A stretch of 64,000 bases of DNA from assembly GCA_964397295.1 (NCBI GenBank), contig CAYNJG010000002.1, positions 21,829 to 85,828 on the forward strand, given 5' to 3'. Under the pieces are notes generated by a model that saw only the letters and a list, made by a program, of their open reading frames with translations, ran no database searches and was not told where the DNA came from. Origin of the DNA: CAYNJG01 sp964397295 (GTDB lineage Bacteria; Planctomycetota; Planctomycetia; Pirellulales; Pirellulaceae). Shown in pieces: positions 46,452 to 55,326 of the stretch. Both the position numbers and the translations under genes were made by a program. Each line of letters begins with the position of its first letter. Within the stretch, counting starts at the first letter, position 1.

Positions 46452-47324
46452 CTAGCGTTTGCGCGCGAGCTCAATCGTATGAACCGTCACATGTTCGCCC
46501 TTGCGAGGAGACTGCTTGGCCCATTGACCATCGGGCTTCAGCACACCTGATGGTGCGGAACAGGGAACCGTGTGCGGAAATGAATTGTCCGCACTGACGA
46601 CCCAGACGCGACCCGCCGCAGCTCGCATGCGCATGTTGGTTTCGTGGTACGGCCAGAAAACCTCTTCGGACCATTTGCCGCCATCACGACCGCCGTTGAT
46701 CGCAAGGAAGATGATCTGCGCTCCGGCCTTCGAGAGCTTCTGGCTCAAGTGTGGATCGGACATCGGAGTGCACTGTGGATTGCCCCACATGTCGTTGCAG
46801 ATCAGTCCCCCAACGCGTATGCCTTTGATTTCGAAGGTGCGTAGCGGTCGCGTGGCATAGTCGTTGATCTCACCCTGCGGTGGCTCTGAGAAGCTTCCGC
46901 ACAACAGCGTCTTGGTGTGAAACCCAAGAAATTCTCCGGAGCTATCGTAGAACCTGATTTGGTTGTAGCACTTCTTGTCGTCCGGTTCGACGTAGCACGT
47001 TCCCAAAGCTAACGCGACACCCGCTTCGCTGGCTCGCTTGATGATCTTTGCGAGCTCTTTTTCGACCTCCGCTTGGTCAAACTTCGGCGTGTAGCCGCTC
47101 AGTGAACCTTCCGGCGTCAGCAGGATGTCTGCCTTTTCTTCGATGGCGACATCCAACGCGCGATGAATCGTGGCACTGTTATCCGAAATCGAGTTCGTTA
47201 CCGGAATCTGAGCCGTCGCTACCCGAAGCGACACTTTCGCTGCTTCTTCGTCGGTCGCACGCGCGGTGGATACAACAATCAAGCACAGGATCAAGAATGC
47301 GTAGGAGTGTGGCCGTCGTTTCAT
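46452..47324 (-). CDS. Secreted carbon-nitrogen hydrolase (nitrilase superfamily)
   Basis: Encodes 290 residues. A signal peptide (about residues 1-23) is followed by the nitrilase alpha-beta-beta-alpha fold. The catalytic Glu-Lys-Cys triad is intact: Glu in LLTPEGSLSGY, Lys in HTKTLL, and Cys in GLICNDMWGNP. These enzymes hydrolyse amides or nitriles, often of small nitrogen compounds. Export is unusual for the superfamily but seen in planctomycetes. Substrate not determined. It is 28 bases downstream of the DUF1592-type gene on the same strand and may belong to that operon. Confidence 0.86.
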   Translation of the reverse strand: MKRRPHSYAFLILCLIVVSTARATDEEAAKVSLRVATAQIPVTNSISDNSATIHRALDVAIEEKADILLTPEGSLSGYTPKFDQAEVEKELAKIIKRASEAGVALALGTCYVEPDDKKCYNQIRFYDSSGEFLGFHTKTLLCGSFSEPPQGEINDYATRPLRTFEIKGIRVGGLICNDMWGNPQCTPMSDPHLSQKLSKAGAQIIFLAINGGRDGGKWSEEVFWPYHETNMRMRAAAGRVWVVSADNSFPHTVPCSAPSGVLKPDGQWAKQSPRKGEHVTVHTIELARKR

Positions 47325-47352
47325 GTTCTTCTTTCTGGTAGTGGATTGCCGC

Positions 47353-50001
47353 CTATCGTTGCCTGAACAATTCTGATGTTACCAGTGCGCGAATCAATGT
47401 CCGTACACCGTAGCCATCTTCCTTTGCAGAGTTAACGATGGCTTGCAGTTGCTCTTCGTCGTCGATCGTCGTGACTCGGCGGAGAGCGTACGTAGCCAAT
47501 TGCTCTACGAATGCGTAGGCCAATCGTTTTTCATTTGCCGCGAGTAGCTTTTTGAATTCTCGAGGGCCAGAAAACGTACGCCCATCGGGAAGTGTACCGG
47601 ACGCATCGACTGGCGGATTGTCGCCCTGACCTCCCTCGACGCGTTCGACGTCTCGCCAACGACCGATGGCGTCGAAGTTCTCAAATGCCAGTCCGAACGG
47701 GTCGATCTTTGCATGGCATGAGACGCAATTCGCATCGGTCGCGTGGGCCTCCAGCCTGGAACGGATTGTGGTTTTCGTTTCGCTCACCGTAACGGGTTCG
47801 AGCGGATCAACGTTCGGAGGCGGTGGCGGCGGAGTGTATGCGAGGATCGTTTCGGACAACCACGCGCCGCGATGGACCGGACGGTGGCGAGTTCCATCGG
47901 ACGTAAGCGAAAGGGTGGAGGCATGCGTTAGAATACCGCCTCGTCCGGAATCACTGGGCACTTCGACGCGGCTCATGGTTGGCGTCGCTGGCTGAGAAAC
48001 ACCATAGTGAAGCGCGAGCCGTCGGTCGAGCATCGTCCAGTTAGAATCGATTGCCTCACGTAGCGGCAGGTTCTTGCGAAACATCTCGGCAAAGTACTCG
48101 GTGGTTTCACGCACCATGCTCTCTTCCAAATCCGGGCCGTAGTTCGGGTAGAGTCCCGGGTCTGGCTGAAACATGCCGACGCGGTGCAGCTGCAACCATT
48201 GTTTGGGAAACGAGTCGAGGAAGCGATCGATTTTGGAATCGACCAACATGCGTTCCAGTTGCTCGGACAAACCTTTGGGCGACGTTAGCTTTCCGTCTCG
48301 GGCCGCGTTGAGTAGTTCGTCATCCGGCATCGAGCTCCAAAGGAAATAGGAAAGGCGACTGGCGAGTTCAAAGTCGGTCAGGTGCCGGCGATTTTCGTTG
48401 GGCGAACCTTGCTCCAGATTGAAAAAGCTACGAGACACCAGAATGGCAGCCAAAGCCGAGCGATAGGCGTCACGGAATGACTCGCCAGCTTCGCGTTCTG
48501 CGGCCACAAGTTGAACGTAGGGTTCGATCTCGTCAAGCGTAACCGGACGCCGCCAGGCTCGTTCGGCAAATCGTTGCAGGTCTGCGCGCTGTTCGGCTCG
48601 TTCGGCGTCACCTTCAGGTATCACGTTGCTGCGTTTGGCATTGTCTGCTTCCGTGAGCAACGGACCGTCGATTTCCACCCAGTCGATCAACAACAGTGGC
48701 GTCGTTGGCTTTCCGTTCTCATCGATCACCTTCGTCCACGGTGAGCGTTCGCGTCCGGTCAAACTGGCCAGCCCTTGCTCGGCATCGATCACCTCGTTGC
48801 GGAACAGTTGGATACCACCATTCGCGTGCTTCTTCGTGCGGGCGTGGTTGCGAATTTCATACTGTGCCGCTGGAAAAAGACCCTCAAACTCGAGCGTTTG
48901 AGGAGCATCTTCGGCTGCATCCAGCGTGCGATCACCGAACGATCGCTTGTGATGCTTGTGCCAAAGAGACAACCGCGGAGCTCTTCCCGTGAACGCTGGT
49001 AAACCGCTGGCTCGCACTCGAATGCGGTAACGACCGGGATGAGCAATTGAGAACGACCATCCTTCGCCAAGCTGTAATAGTCGCCGCTTGCCATCACTTT
49101 CCGCTCCGCCGCCAACGTGTTTGCGAACAGTCTTCGAAGAGACGGGCTTTTCCGGAAACGCTTGTTCGACAACCGTATTCGCCGCAGCAAAGTATCGTTC
49201 AACATGTGACGGAGCGACAGAAAGCAACGCCCCAACACGATCGAAGCCCTGCCAACGCGGGTCTTCATTGAATGCGCCCGGTGCTTCCACATCAAAGACA
49301 ACTCCGAGCAGATCGTAGACCGTGTGCGCGTACTCCGAACGGCTGAGCCGATAGAGTTGGACAGGGCCGCGTTTCGCCATGCGGGTTGCTGCGCCATCGC
49401 GGATTTGTTTCGAGATCACGTCCGCGACGTGTCCGATCTCTTTAGAGTTCGGTTGCTTTTCATCGGGAGGAGGCATCTCGCCCGCGTTGATGCGGAAGAG
49501 TACTTCGCTCCACTTCTGAGCCGCAACAGGATTGGAAAAGTCGCGGTCGAGTGAGTCAACGCGAAAGTCGCCTTCTTGTTTTGAATCGCTATGGCAACGC
49601 AGGCAGTGTTTTTTCAGGAAGGCATTTGTTGTTGTGTCGAAAGTCGGCTCTTCCGCAGTTGCGATCCCAGCGGCGAAAAGAATTGTCACGAACATGGAAA
49701 TCGCAATCCGACGTGTGAGCGAGGAACAAAGAACGGGGCAAGACTGCGACGAGGACCGTTTCTCGCGAACGCGTTTTGATGTCGCGATTATCAGTAGGCC
49801 GGACCGAGCCAACGCTGCTATTGCCGGAGCATCGGACGCAACAAACCGTTTGACCAAGTGTGTAACGTCGGCACGAAAATCGTCCGCGTTGGGGAAGCTC
49901 CGGCAGTGGATGCGTCCTTGATCCGGCCTACGCACCGCAATCCGAAACCATCGACAGTCCTGACGGCTTCCGTTACCAATCACGCATGCCTTCGCACTCA
50001 T
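47353..50001 (-). CDS. Planctomycete DUF1587/DUF1592/DUF1588/DUF1585 cytochrome-like protein
   Basis: Encodes 882 residues if it starts at 50001. That ATG overlaps the upstream stop (ATGA) and has GAGG 5 bases upstream, which suggests coupled translation. The first 102 residues are Arg/Ser-rich and unlike the family; a signal peptide appears only at about residue 98 (RRIAISMFVTILFAAGIA), so a start at 49695 is the alternative. Then come a CLRCHSD haem-type site, DUF1587, DUF1592 (LSYFLWSSMPDDELL), DUF1588 with the phrase GILTHASTLSLTSDGTRHRP, a second CVSCHAKIDPFG and DUF1585 (YALRRVTTIDDEE). Expected exported. Enzymatic role unknown. Confidence 0.83.
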   Translation of the reverse strand: MSAKACVIGNGSRQDCRWFRIAVRRPDQGRIHCRSFPNADDFRADVTHLVKRFVASDAPAIAALARSGLLIIATSKRVREKRSSSQSCPVLCSSLTRRIAISMFVTILFAAGIATAEEPTFDTTTNAFLKKHCLRCHSDSKQEGDFRVDSLDRDFSNPVAAQKWSEVLFRINAGEMPPPDEKQPNSKEIGHVADVISKQIRDGAATRMAKRGPVQLYRLSRSEYAHTVYDLLGVVFDVEAPGAFNEDPRWQGFDRVGALLSVAPSHVERYFAAANTVVEQAFPEKPVSSKTVRKHVGGGAESDGKRRLLQLGEGWSFSIAHPGRYRIRVRASGLPAFTGRAPRLSLWHKHHKRSFGDRTLDAAEDAPQTLEFEGLFPAAQYEIRNHARTKKHANGGIQLFRNEVIDAEQGLASLTGRERSPWTKVIDENGKPTTPLLLIDWVEIDGPLLTEADNAKRSNVIPEGDAERAEQRADLQRFAERAWRRPVTLDEIEPYVQLVAAEREAGESFRDAYRSALAAILVSRSFFNLEQGSPNENRRHLTDFELASRLSYFLWSSMPDDELLNAARDGKLTSPKGLSEQLERMLVDSKIDRFLDSFPKQWLQLHRVGMFQPDPGLYPNYGPDLEESMVRETTEYFAEMFRKNLPLREAIDSNWTMLDRRLALHYGVSQPATPTMSRVEVPSDSGRGGILTHASTLSLTSDGTRHRPVHRGAWLSETILAYTPPPPPPNVDPLEPVTVSETKTTIRSRLEAHATDANCVSCHAKIDPFGLAFENFDAIGRWRDVERVEGGQGDNPPVDASGTLPDGRTFSGPREFKKLLAANEKRLAYAFVEQLATYALRRVTTIDDEEQLQAIVNSAKEDGYGVRTLIRALVTSELFRQR

Positions 50002-51206
50002 GGCAACCTCAACTTCGACGCTCGTTCAAAATCTTCCGGCGTCACTAACCACTCATCAAACGGTAGCAGCACGTACGTCCACGAACCCTTCAATCGAACA
50101 ACACGACCGGGGCGAAACCCGTCGAGCATCTGCGGAACACGCAATCGCACCTGAATTCCGCTGCTTCCCGGTGGTGGATTTTCAGCTTTCTTCCACTCGA
50201 GTTTGTTAGCGTGCGGAGCGTACTCGGCGTGATAGGCCCACGTTCGCAGCGACATTTCCGCATCGCAGATTCTTGGTTTTGACTTGTGAATCTCCTCGTA
50301 GAGTACCGGGTCCATGCCAGCGAACAGCGTGACCGTCAGCTCACCACCACCCGTGTCGTTGTTCTTCACAGCGTCTACCCAACCCGGCAAAAACCGAGAT
50401 CGGATCAAACGCAAATGACGCTGCCTCTGGATTTCCTTGCAGGCGTCCAAACTCTCTTTGTCGAGCCAAATGTCGGTTGTCGCCAAACTGGCAAAAGGTC
50501 CCCACGTTAGATTGACTTGGACCTCTGCGCCCTTTTCGAGCTGATCCATGCCAACCAGCTTTGCGCCTTTCCAAATTCGCGTGGACTCATCGATATCGAA
50601 GAGCGCCGGTTTGTTGATGCCGCCTTCGATCTCTGGGCCAACGGGCTCGACCGATAGTTTTAGTCGCGGTGCTGGTCCGCCACCTTGTTCGGTACCGAGC
50701 ACTTTCCATGACCGATCCTGTCGCGAGTAAAAGCTAACGTCGTCCTCGAGGCGGAACGCATGGTTGTAGCGTGCGAGTGGATATCGCTTAAGTTGCTGTT
50801 CCGTGAGTGGCGGAATCGTTTCCTCTTCGCCCTCCATCGGCAACAGGAATCGACCATGCATGTGAGTGCCGTGAGGGATGTCGCGGATGTCGGCGGGAGC
50901 TCCGTGGTACCAAACGGTGCCGTACGGCAGCATCGCGAAATAATGCCGCCGCGGGTCCGTCGTGCCATCGCCGTTGCGAAGGCCTCCACGACGGTTGAAC
51001 GGTTCGCTGAAGACAAGGTCGCCGGACATGTGGATGCCAGCGCCCTTCGGTGGAAAGGCGCCGGGTTTGGGGACGTGGTTTTTGATGTCGTCCGTGACTG
51101 CGCCCGCGAGACCTCCACTTACAAGAAGGAAGAAAACAGTAATGGAAATGAATCGTAGCAAAGCCTGATTCCGGCTAGAGTCGGTACTACAAACATTCGA
51201 CATCAC
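49998..51206 (-). CDS. Conserved secreted protein of DUF1552/DUF1592 operons
   Basis: Encodes 402 residues. A hydrophobic segment at about residues 18-36 acts as signal peptide or anchor. The remainder is a beta-rich protein, with GIHMSGDLVFSEPFN, YGTVWYHGAPADIRDIPHGT and WTYVLLPFDEWLVTPEDF as distinctive phrases. It has no recognised fold but is of the type encoded between DUF1552 and DUF1592 genes in planctomycetes. Start and stop overlap both neighbours by four bases (ATGA), so the three proteins are almost certainly made together. His-rich loops (HYFAM, HGAP, HGTHMHG) could bind metal. Confidence 0.75.
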   Translation of the reverse strand: MMSNVCSTDSSRNQALLRFISITVFFLLVSGGLAGAVTDDIKNHVPKPGAFPPKGAGIHMSGDLVFSEPFNRRGGLRNGDGTTDPRRHYFAMLPYGTVWYHGAPADIRDIPHGTHMHGRFLLPMEGEEETIPPLTEQQLKRYPLARYNHAFRLEDDVSFYSRQDRSWKVLGTEQGGGPAPRLKLSVEPVGPEIEGGINKPALFDIDESTRIWKGAKLVGMDQLEKGAEVQVNLTWGPFASLATTDIWLDKESLDACKEIQRQRHLRLIRSRFLPGWVDAVKNNDTGGGELTVTLFAGMDPVLYEEIHKSKPRICDAEMSLRTWAYHAEYAPHANKLEWKKAENPPPGSSGIQVRLRVPQMLDGFRPGRVVRLKGSWTYVLLPFDEWLVTPEDFERASKLRLP

Positions 51207-52558
51207 GAGAGCACCTCGGACACGGCACCGTTCGAGTCGGAAAACGAATCCGTCTCCACCCCAACGCTTTGAGCAATCGTCATCAACAGATTGCTGAAAT
51301 GAGCTTTCTCATTGACAGGACTGTGGTAGATGCGAATCCCGTCGCCGTAGCCTTTGAAGTGCTTAATTTGTTGGTTGAAGTCCACGTGAGCACCATGCTT
51401 AAACCCAAGCGACTTCCCGCCGGCCAGCACCAACGGCAGACTCGTTGTTCCGTGGCTATTTCCATACGAGAGACCGCTTCCATACAGCGCCACCGTCGAA
51501 TCAATCAGTGGTCCGTCCGCATCGCTAACCTTGGTAAGCCGATCGAGGAAGTATGCAAACTGACGCACGTTGAACTCGTCACTGCGTGTTAGCTGATCCA
51601 ACAACTCCTTGTCGCCGTTGTGGTGCGACAGCGAGTGGCGATCTCGATTGATGCCGATTTCCGGAATGGAAGGACCAGTACCTTCGTTCCCCGTGTTGAA
51701 GGTCACGACGCGAGTCATATCCGTTTGAAACGCCAACACGATAATGTCGTACATCGTCCGTAGGTACTCGCCGAGTCGCTTGAGTTCAATGTCGCGATTT
51801 AGTTTCGCGGCGACGTCGGGTTCGATCTTCGGCCTTGGCATTTCAAGCCACTCTTCCGTTCGTTTCGTGCGAACCTCGATCTCACGTACCGAACCAAGGT
51901 ACTGGTCGAGCCTCCCTCGATCGCTCTTACCCAACTTGTTCGAAAGCGACTTGGCGTCACCCAAGACCAAATCGAGGATACTCTGCTTTCGCTGGAGTGC
52001 TCGGCGCTGTTTGGCAATACCGTCCGCTGGCTCGGTGAAGAAAGTTTGAAAAACGACCGCCGGATTCCGTTCCGCTGGCAACGCAATGCCATCGGCACTT
52101 ACCGAAAGCGGCTGCCCCTGATTGCTCAATTCGAGTGACGGAAAACGCGTCTTCGGTCCGGCAACCTGTGCCATCAACTGATCGACCGAGATCGAGTTGC
52201 GATCGTTCGGGCCATGCTTGGCACCGGTCAGCCACGTTCGTGTCGCGTTGTGTGCAATGCCGAATGAGTTCGGGTGATAGAGCCCGCTGATCGGAGTGAT
52301 CTGTTCGCGATGCTGCTCAAGCGGACGGAGGATTCGCGACAGCTCATAATCGCGGCCCGTTGATTTCATCTCGTAGTCGTTCGTGTTCACCCCGTTTGGC
52401 AGATAAACAAAGATGCTGCGACGTGCTCGATCATGGGCTTGCTCCGCCGCCCGCAGCGGCTGCATGCATTCCAACAGCGGTAACGCCATGGTGACTCCCA
52501 ATCCTCGAAGCGCATGACGACGATTAAGCAGCCAGTTTTGCGAAAGATAGTTGGCCAT
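51203..52558 (-). CDS. DUF1552 domain protein
   Basis: Encodes 451 residues. The N-terminus NRRHALRGLGVTMALPLLE resembles a twin-arginine-type signal. DUF1552 hallmarks are FVYLPNGVN, GLYHPNSFGIAHNATRTWLTGA, and DSTVALYGSGLSYGNSHG with the TSLPLVLAGG strand. It belongs to the alkaline-phosphatase-like superfamily, as does DUF1501. It is the first gene of a three-gene operon with four-base overlaps and is thought to act outside the cytoplasm on an unknown substrate. Confidence 0.87.
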   Translation of the reverse strand: MANYLSQNWLLNRRHALRGLGVTMALPLLECMQPLRAAEQAHDRARRSIFVYLPNGVNTNDYEMKSTGRDYELSRILRPLEQHREQITPISGLYHPNSFGIAHNATRTWLTGAKHGPNDRNSISVDQLMAQVAGPKTRFPSLELSNQGQPLSVSADGIALPAERNPAVVFQTFFTEPADGIAKQRRALQRKQSILDLVLGDAKSLSNKLGKSDRGRLDQYLGSVREIEVRTKRTEEWLEMPRPKIEPDVAAKLNRDIELKRLGEYLRTMYDIIVLAFQTDMTRVVTFNTGNEGTGPSIPEIGINRDRHSLSHHNGDKELLDQLTRSDEFNVRQFAYFLDRLTKVSDADGPLIDSTVALYGSGLSYGNSHGTTSLPLVLAGGKSLGFKHGAHVDFNQQIKHFKGYGDGIRIYHSPVNEKAHFSNLLMTIAQSVGVETDSFSDSNGAVSEVLS

Positions 52559-52634
52559 GGCTTACCTCTTGGTTGGATCGATTGCGAAACATTTTACCAT
52601 CAATGGAGAACCGCCTGCCAGCAAGCATTCTCAT

Positions 52635-52830
52635 TCAATCAATTACGTTCTTGAACGCTTCGTACTCAGCCTCGGCATTGAATTCTCGATGGCGTGAACC
52701 ATGGCACCGAAAGTGATCCGCATTTTCTGCCCCGGCGCAATCGAAACGGAACTCTTTTCGCCTTGCTTCATAGCCTTTCGACCGAAAGGATTGGAAACAA
52801 AGGCGCCGTATTTGCGGTTGTGCCTTCAGC
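52635..52830 (-). pseudogene. Broken C-terminus of a DUF6807 (PmoA-like) gene
   Basis: On the minus strand one frame reads KYGAFVSNPFGRKAMKQG followed by KSSVSIAPGQKMRITFGAMV, closely resembling the last strands of DUF6807 proteins (NPFGxxA ... L-PG-x-LxLRF-x-VLVH). The family's usual final helix then appears in a different frame as NAEAEYEAFKNVID before a TGA at 52635-52637. At least one frameshift and an upstream stop therefore break it. The open frames on the opposite strand over the same bases are its shadow. Confidence 0.5.
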
Positions 52831-53016
52831 TTCCGCGAAAGTTCTTCGGACTTGCCATCAGCATGATGCCGCCGGACTTTGGAACTTGGGGACACCGCTG
52901 CAGTTTGACACCTCGAACGCAGTTGGATCCAAGGTGACTCTCCCGCTGATAGTTTCGCCAAAACATAAGCTCCGAGGACCAGGTGGCCATGGGTGATTGC
53001 TCACCCACGGCTCCCA

Positions 53017-53055
53017 CAGACCCGTACGTGCCCGCATTAGAGCATACGGTTCCTC
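53017..53055 (-). ncRNA. Group II intron domain V
   Basis: The minus strand reads GAGGAACCGTATGC, a short loop, then GCACGTACGGGTCTGTG. The CCGTA/TACGG stem, the two-base CG bulge and the TGC/GCA pairing reproduce the catalytic domain V. The adjacent domain VI-like stem (GCCGTGGGTGA / TCACCCATGGC, loop GCAA) lies at 52986-53011. Confidence 0.8.
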
Positions 53056-53058
53056 AAA

Positions 53059-54402
53059 TCATGGTTTCGCTGCGTATCGAAGTTGTGAGCGCACTGCGTG
53101 GGAAGGAGCAAGTGGATAACGTTCGAGGATAGCGAGGAACTTTTCCCACGTCATCGAACGGATGCGATTGCGACGATTGAGCCACCGTCGCCAACGCGGT
53201 CCGACCTCATGAAGAAATCGTGTCAGCGCTGGAGAGTTACCCGTTACTCCATAGTACGCGTAGTGGCCACGCAGCTTCGCATTCAACTTCTTGTGTTGCT
53301 CGCTGATCGGGAGATGCCGATTGTCTCGGCACCAGTGGTCGATACTTCGAACCGCTCGGGTAAAGCGATCCTTAGCAGTCTTCAATTTGACCACCCAGTG
53401 ACCCTTCAAGGAAACAGCCCAGTAATGAGTGAATCCAAGAAGGTCAAACGTTCCAGGACGATACTCGTCGTCATCCTTCATCCGTGAGGACGGCGGACGA
53501 AACGGAACGATCTTCGTCTTGGTCGGGTGAACAGTCAGACCAAACTTACCAAGGCGTTTCGAAAGGACTTCCTTTACGCGTTTGGCGTCGCGAGGATCGC
53601 GAAAGCCAATCACGAAATCATCCGCGTAGCGGATGAGGAACGCATGTCCTTTTAGTCGTGGCTTCACATCCTGTTCGAACCAAAGATCAAGCACGTAGTG
53701 CAAGAACACATTCGAAATCAGGGGTGAAACAACACCACCTTGGGGCGAGCCAGAATCAGGATAACTCACGTTACCGTCCTCCAGCACACCAGCTTTTAAC
53801 CACTTGTCGATCAGACGTAACAGCACGCCGTCACGCACCCTCAGTCGGAGAAACTGTCTCAAATGTTGATGGTCCAGATTGTCGAAAAACTTCCGGATAT
53901 CGACCTCAAGAACGGTTACACCCTTCGGTCGACAGTTCATCGTTTGGTTTCGGAAGGAGTCCAACGCGTCATGCGCTGAGCGACCACGCCGGAATCCATA
54001 CGAACAGTCCAAGAAGTCCTGCTCGTAGATTGGATCCAGCAACATGACCGCCGCACGTTGGAGCACTTTGTCCTCCAGGGTGGGAATTCCGAGTGGACGA
54101 GTCTCCGTGGTGGAGCCGCCTTTCGGAATGTGCACCCGTCGCACGGGCGGAGCTTTGTAAGTGCCGGACTTCGCACGGTCGAGCAAGCTTTGAAGGTTGC
54201 CCTCCAAGTCTTGTTCGTATTCTTCCGCAGTCACTCCATCGACACCAACAGCACCGTCCTTACGCGTACGGCGATATGCTTCCTTTAACCATTCCATGTC
54301 CATCAGGTAGGCCAACGAAGTGAAGGCCATCTCTGGAGACTGTCTCGCCAGAAAAGCTATCCGTCTCTGTTTCGTTAACACGTCTGTCGAATTTCGAGGC
54401 AT
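53059..54402 (-). CDS. ltrA: Group II intron reverse transcriptase/maturase
   Basis: Encodes 447 residues. The RT palm carries IRYADDFVIGF (catalytic Asp pair), preceded by SPQGGVVSPLISNVFLH and by YGFRRGRSAHDAL. A maturase domain X follows (about 300-400). The C-terminus ends with MTWEKFLAILERYPLA and no HNH endonuclease domain is visible, so the intron probably relies on endonuclease-free (retrotransposition-like) mobility, as do many bacterial introns without it. Intact reading frame and motifs suggest activity. Confidence 0.93.
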   Translation of the reverse strand: MPRNSTDVLTKQRRIAFLARQSPEMAFTSLAYLMDMEWLKEAYRRTRKDGAVGVDGVTAEEYEQDLEGNLQSLLDRAKSGTYKAPPVRRVHIPKGGSTTETRPLGIPTLEDKVLQRAAVMLLDPIYEQDFLDCSYGFRRGRSAHDALDSFRNQTMNCRPKGVTVLEVDIRKFFDNLDHQHLRQFLRLRVRDGVLLRLIDKWLKAGVLEDGNVSYPDSGSPQGGVVSPLISNVFLHYVLDLWFEQDVKPRLKGHAFLIRYADDFVIGFRDPRDAKRVKEVLSKRLGKFGLTVHPTKTKIVPFRPPSSRMKDDDEYRPGTFDLLGFTHYWAVSLKGHWVVKLKTAKDRFTRAVRSIDHWCRDNRHLPISEQHKKLNAKLRGHYAYYGVTGNSPALTRFLHEVGPRWRRWLNRRNRIRSMTWEKFLAILERYPLAPSHAVRSQLRYAAKP

Positions 54403-55053
54403 TCGCCGTGTGTCCCAAAGACGGTTCCATGATTCGACGTCTCGCTTCCCTCCACTGGCTCCAACGGGGTGAAGTTCGCCAGCTTCAACGGTACTATCAA
54501 GACGCTATGACTTCCTGATACTCATCTCGCCGCACTTCGTTTCCTTCGCTTGGCGATACCTCGGTTGCACTCGTTGTATTCGCTCCTTGACGGACGAGTG
54601 CGCCGCCAAAGCCTGGAGTTGATAACCCGGTGTCTCCATCCGGATGTTGCCGAGGAAGCAACAGGATCTCCCAAGTTCCTGGGGAACCTCAATCATTCCG
54701 TTTGCACATGTTCCAAACCGACGCCGGCAGGACTGCTTGCACCAGACCATGAAGTGCGGCAGCGTGGCCCCCGGTCATCATACGGCGAGGGCTCCCACGG
54801 TTGAGTCTTTCGACGCTCAATAGCATGGCTTTCGGATTCGCTGTCTACGCTTCGCAGTGCCGGTTACCCAGACCCCACGCAAGACTCACTTCCAGTTGCT
54901 AGTCAGGCTCTACTGGACGGGGTTCGCACCCGCAAGATTCCGTTGAAAGGTTTCAAAGTTGTAGATTACATCTCATTCCCCTCTCCCAAGCTTCTTGGCG
55001 CAAATGATGCAACCTCAGCGGCTTAGCGAATCGCGTAGCTCGCAGCGATCTAG
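54403..55053. other. Intron 5' region and unassigned flank
   Basis: Bases 54403-54929 belong to the intron, mainly domain I, and hold only structure-derived short frames. Bases 54930-55053 are the flank and contain no recognisable gene; the sequence TTGAAACCTTTCAA near the insertion site is a small palindrome. Confidence 0.6.
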
Positions 55054-55326
55054 CGCAAGAGAAATCCTGTCGCCCAATGCGTAGTTTGGATTGCAACACT
55101 TGAGATTGACGGTTCACTCATCGACTCTGCCGATGCGACTTCATTCTTGAGTCGCAATCGCGTTCTTGCGGGCGACACCAACTTAGACGACTCCAAAATC
55201 GCGGACTTCCTGAGGATGTCGATTTCTTTCGGGCAGCCTGGTGGATGGAAAGATGGAGATTTCGACGGAAACGGAATCGTTGACTTCGCTGACTTCTTGC
55301 TGCTCAGCAGCAACTTTGGAGCCTAA
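55054..55326 (+). pseudogene. Orphan dockerin-like C-terminus of a lost secreted protein
   Basis: A 90-codon frame follows an in-frame TAG and ends in TAA at 55324-55326. It reads VLAGDTNLDDSKIADFLRMS and then GDFDGNGIVDFADFLLLSSN followed by FGA. These are two calcium-loop modules like those ending the 27605 and 32982 proteins. No start codon or signal peptide remains. The 5' part is missing, the group II intron lies 125 bases upstream, and the tail overlaps the kinase gene tail by four bases. Confidence 0.6.

Larger units (their letters stand above)
52980..54929 (-). mobile_element. Group II intron
   Basis: On the minus strand the element begins GTGCGAACCCCGTCCAG at 54929, the canonical GTGCG 5' end followed by a domain I-like sequence, and encodes a reverse transcriptase (53059-54402). 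A domain V hairpin lies at 53017-53055 and a domain VI-like hairpin at 52986-53011. The 3' end is near 52978-52985; its exact base cannot be set without target comparison. Total length is about 1.95 kb. It lies between two broken genes on opposite strands, not inside an intact one. Confidence 0.85.

Noticed and set aside
52701..52937. 78-codon plus-strand frame
   Set aside because: Antisense shadow of the broken DUF6807-like gene end.
54505..54750. 81-codon minus-strand frame upstream of the reverse transcriptase
   Set aside because: Lies within intron domain I, where structured RNA produces chance frames.
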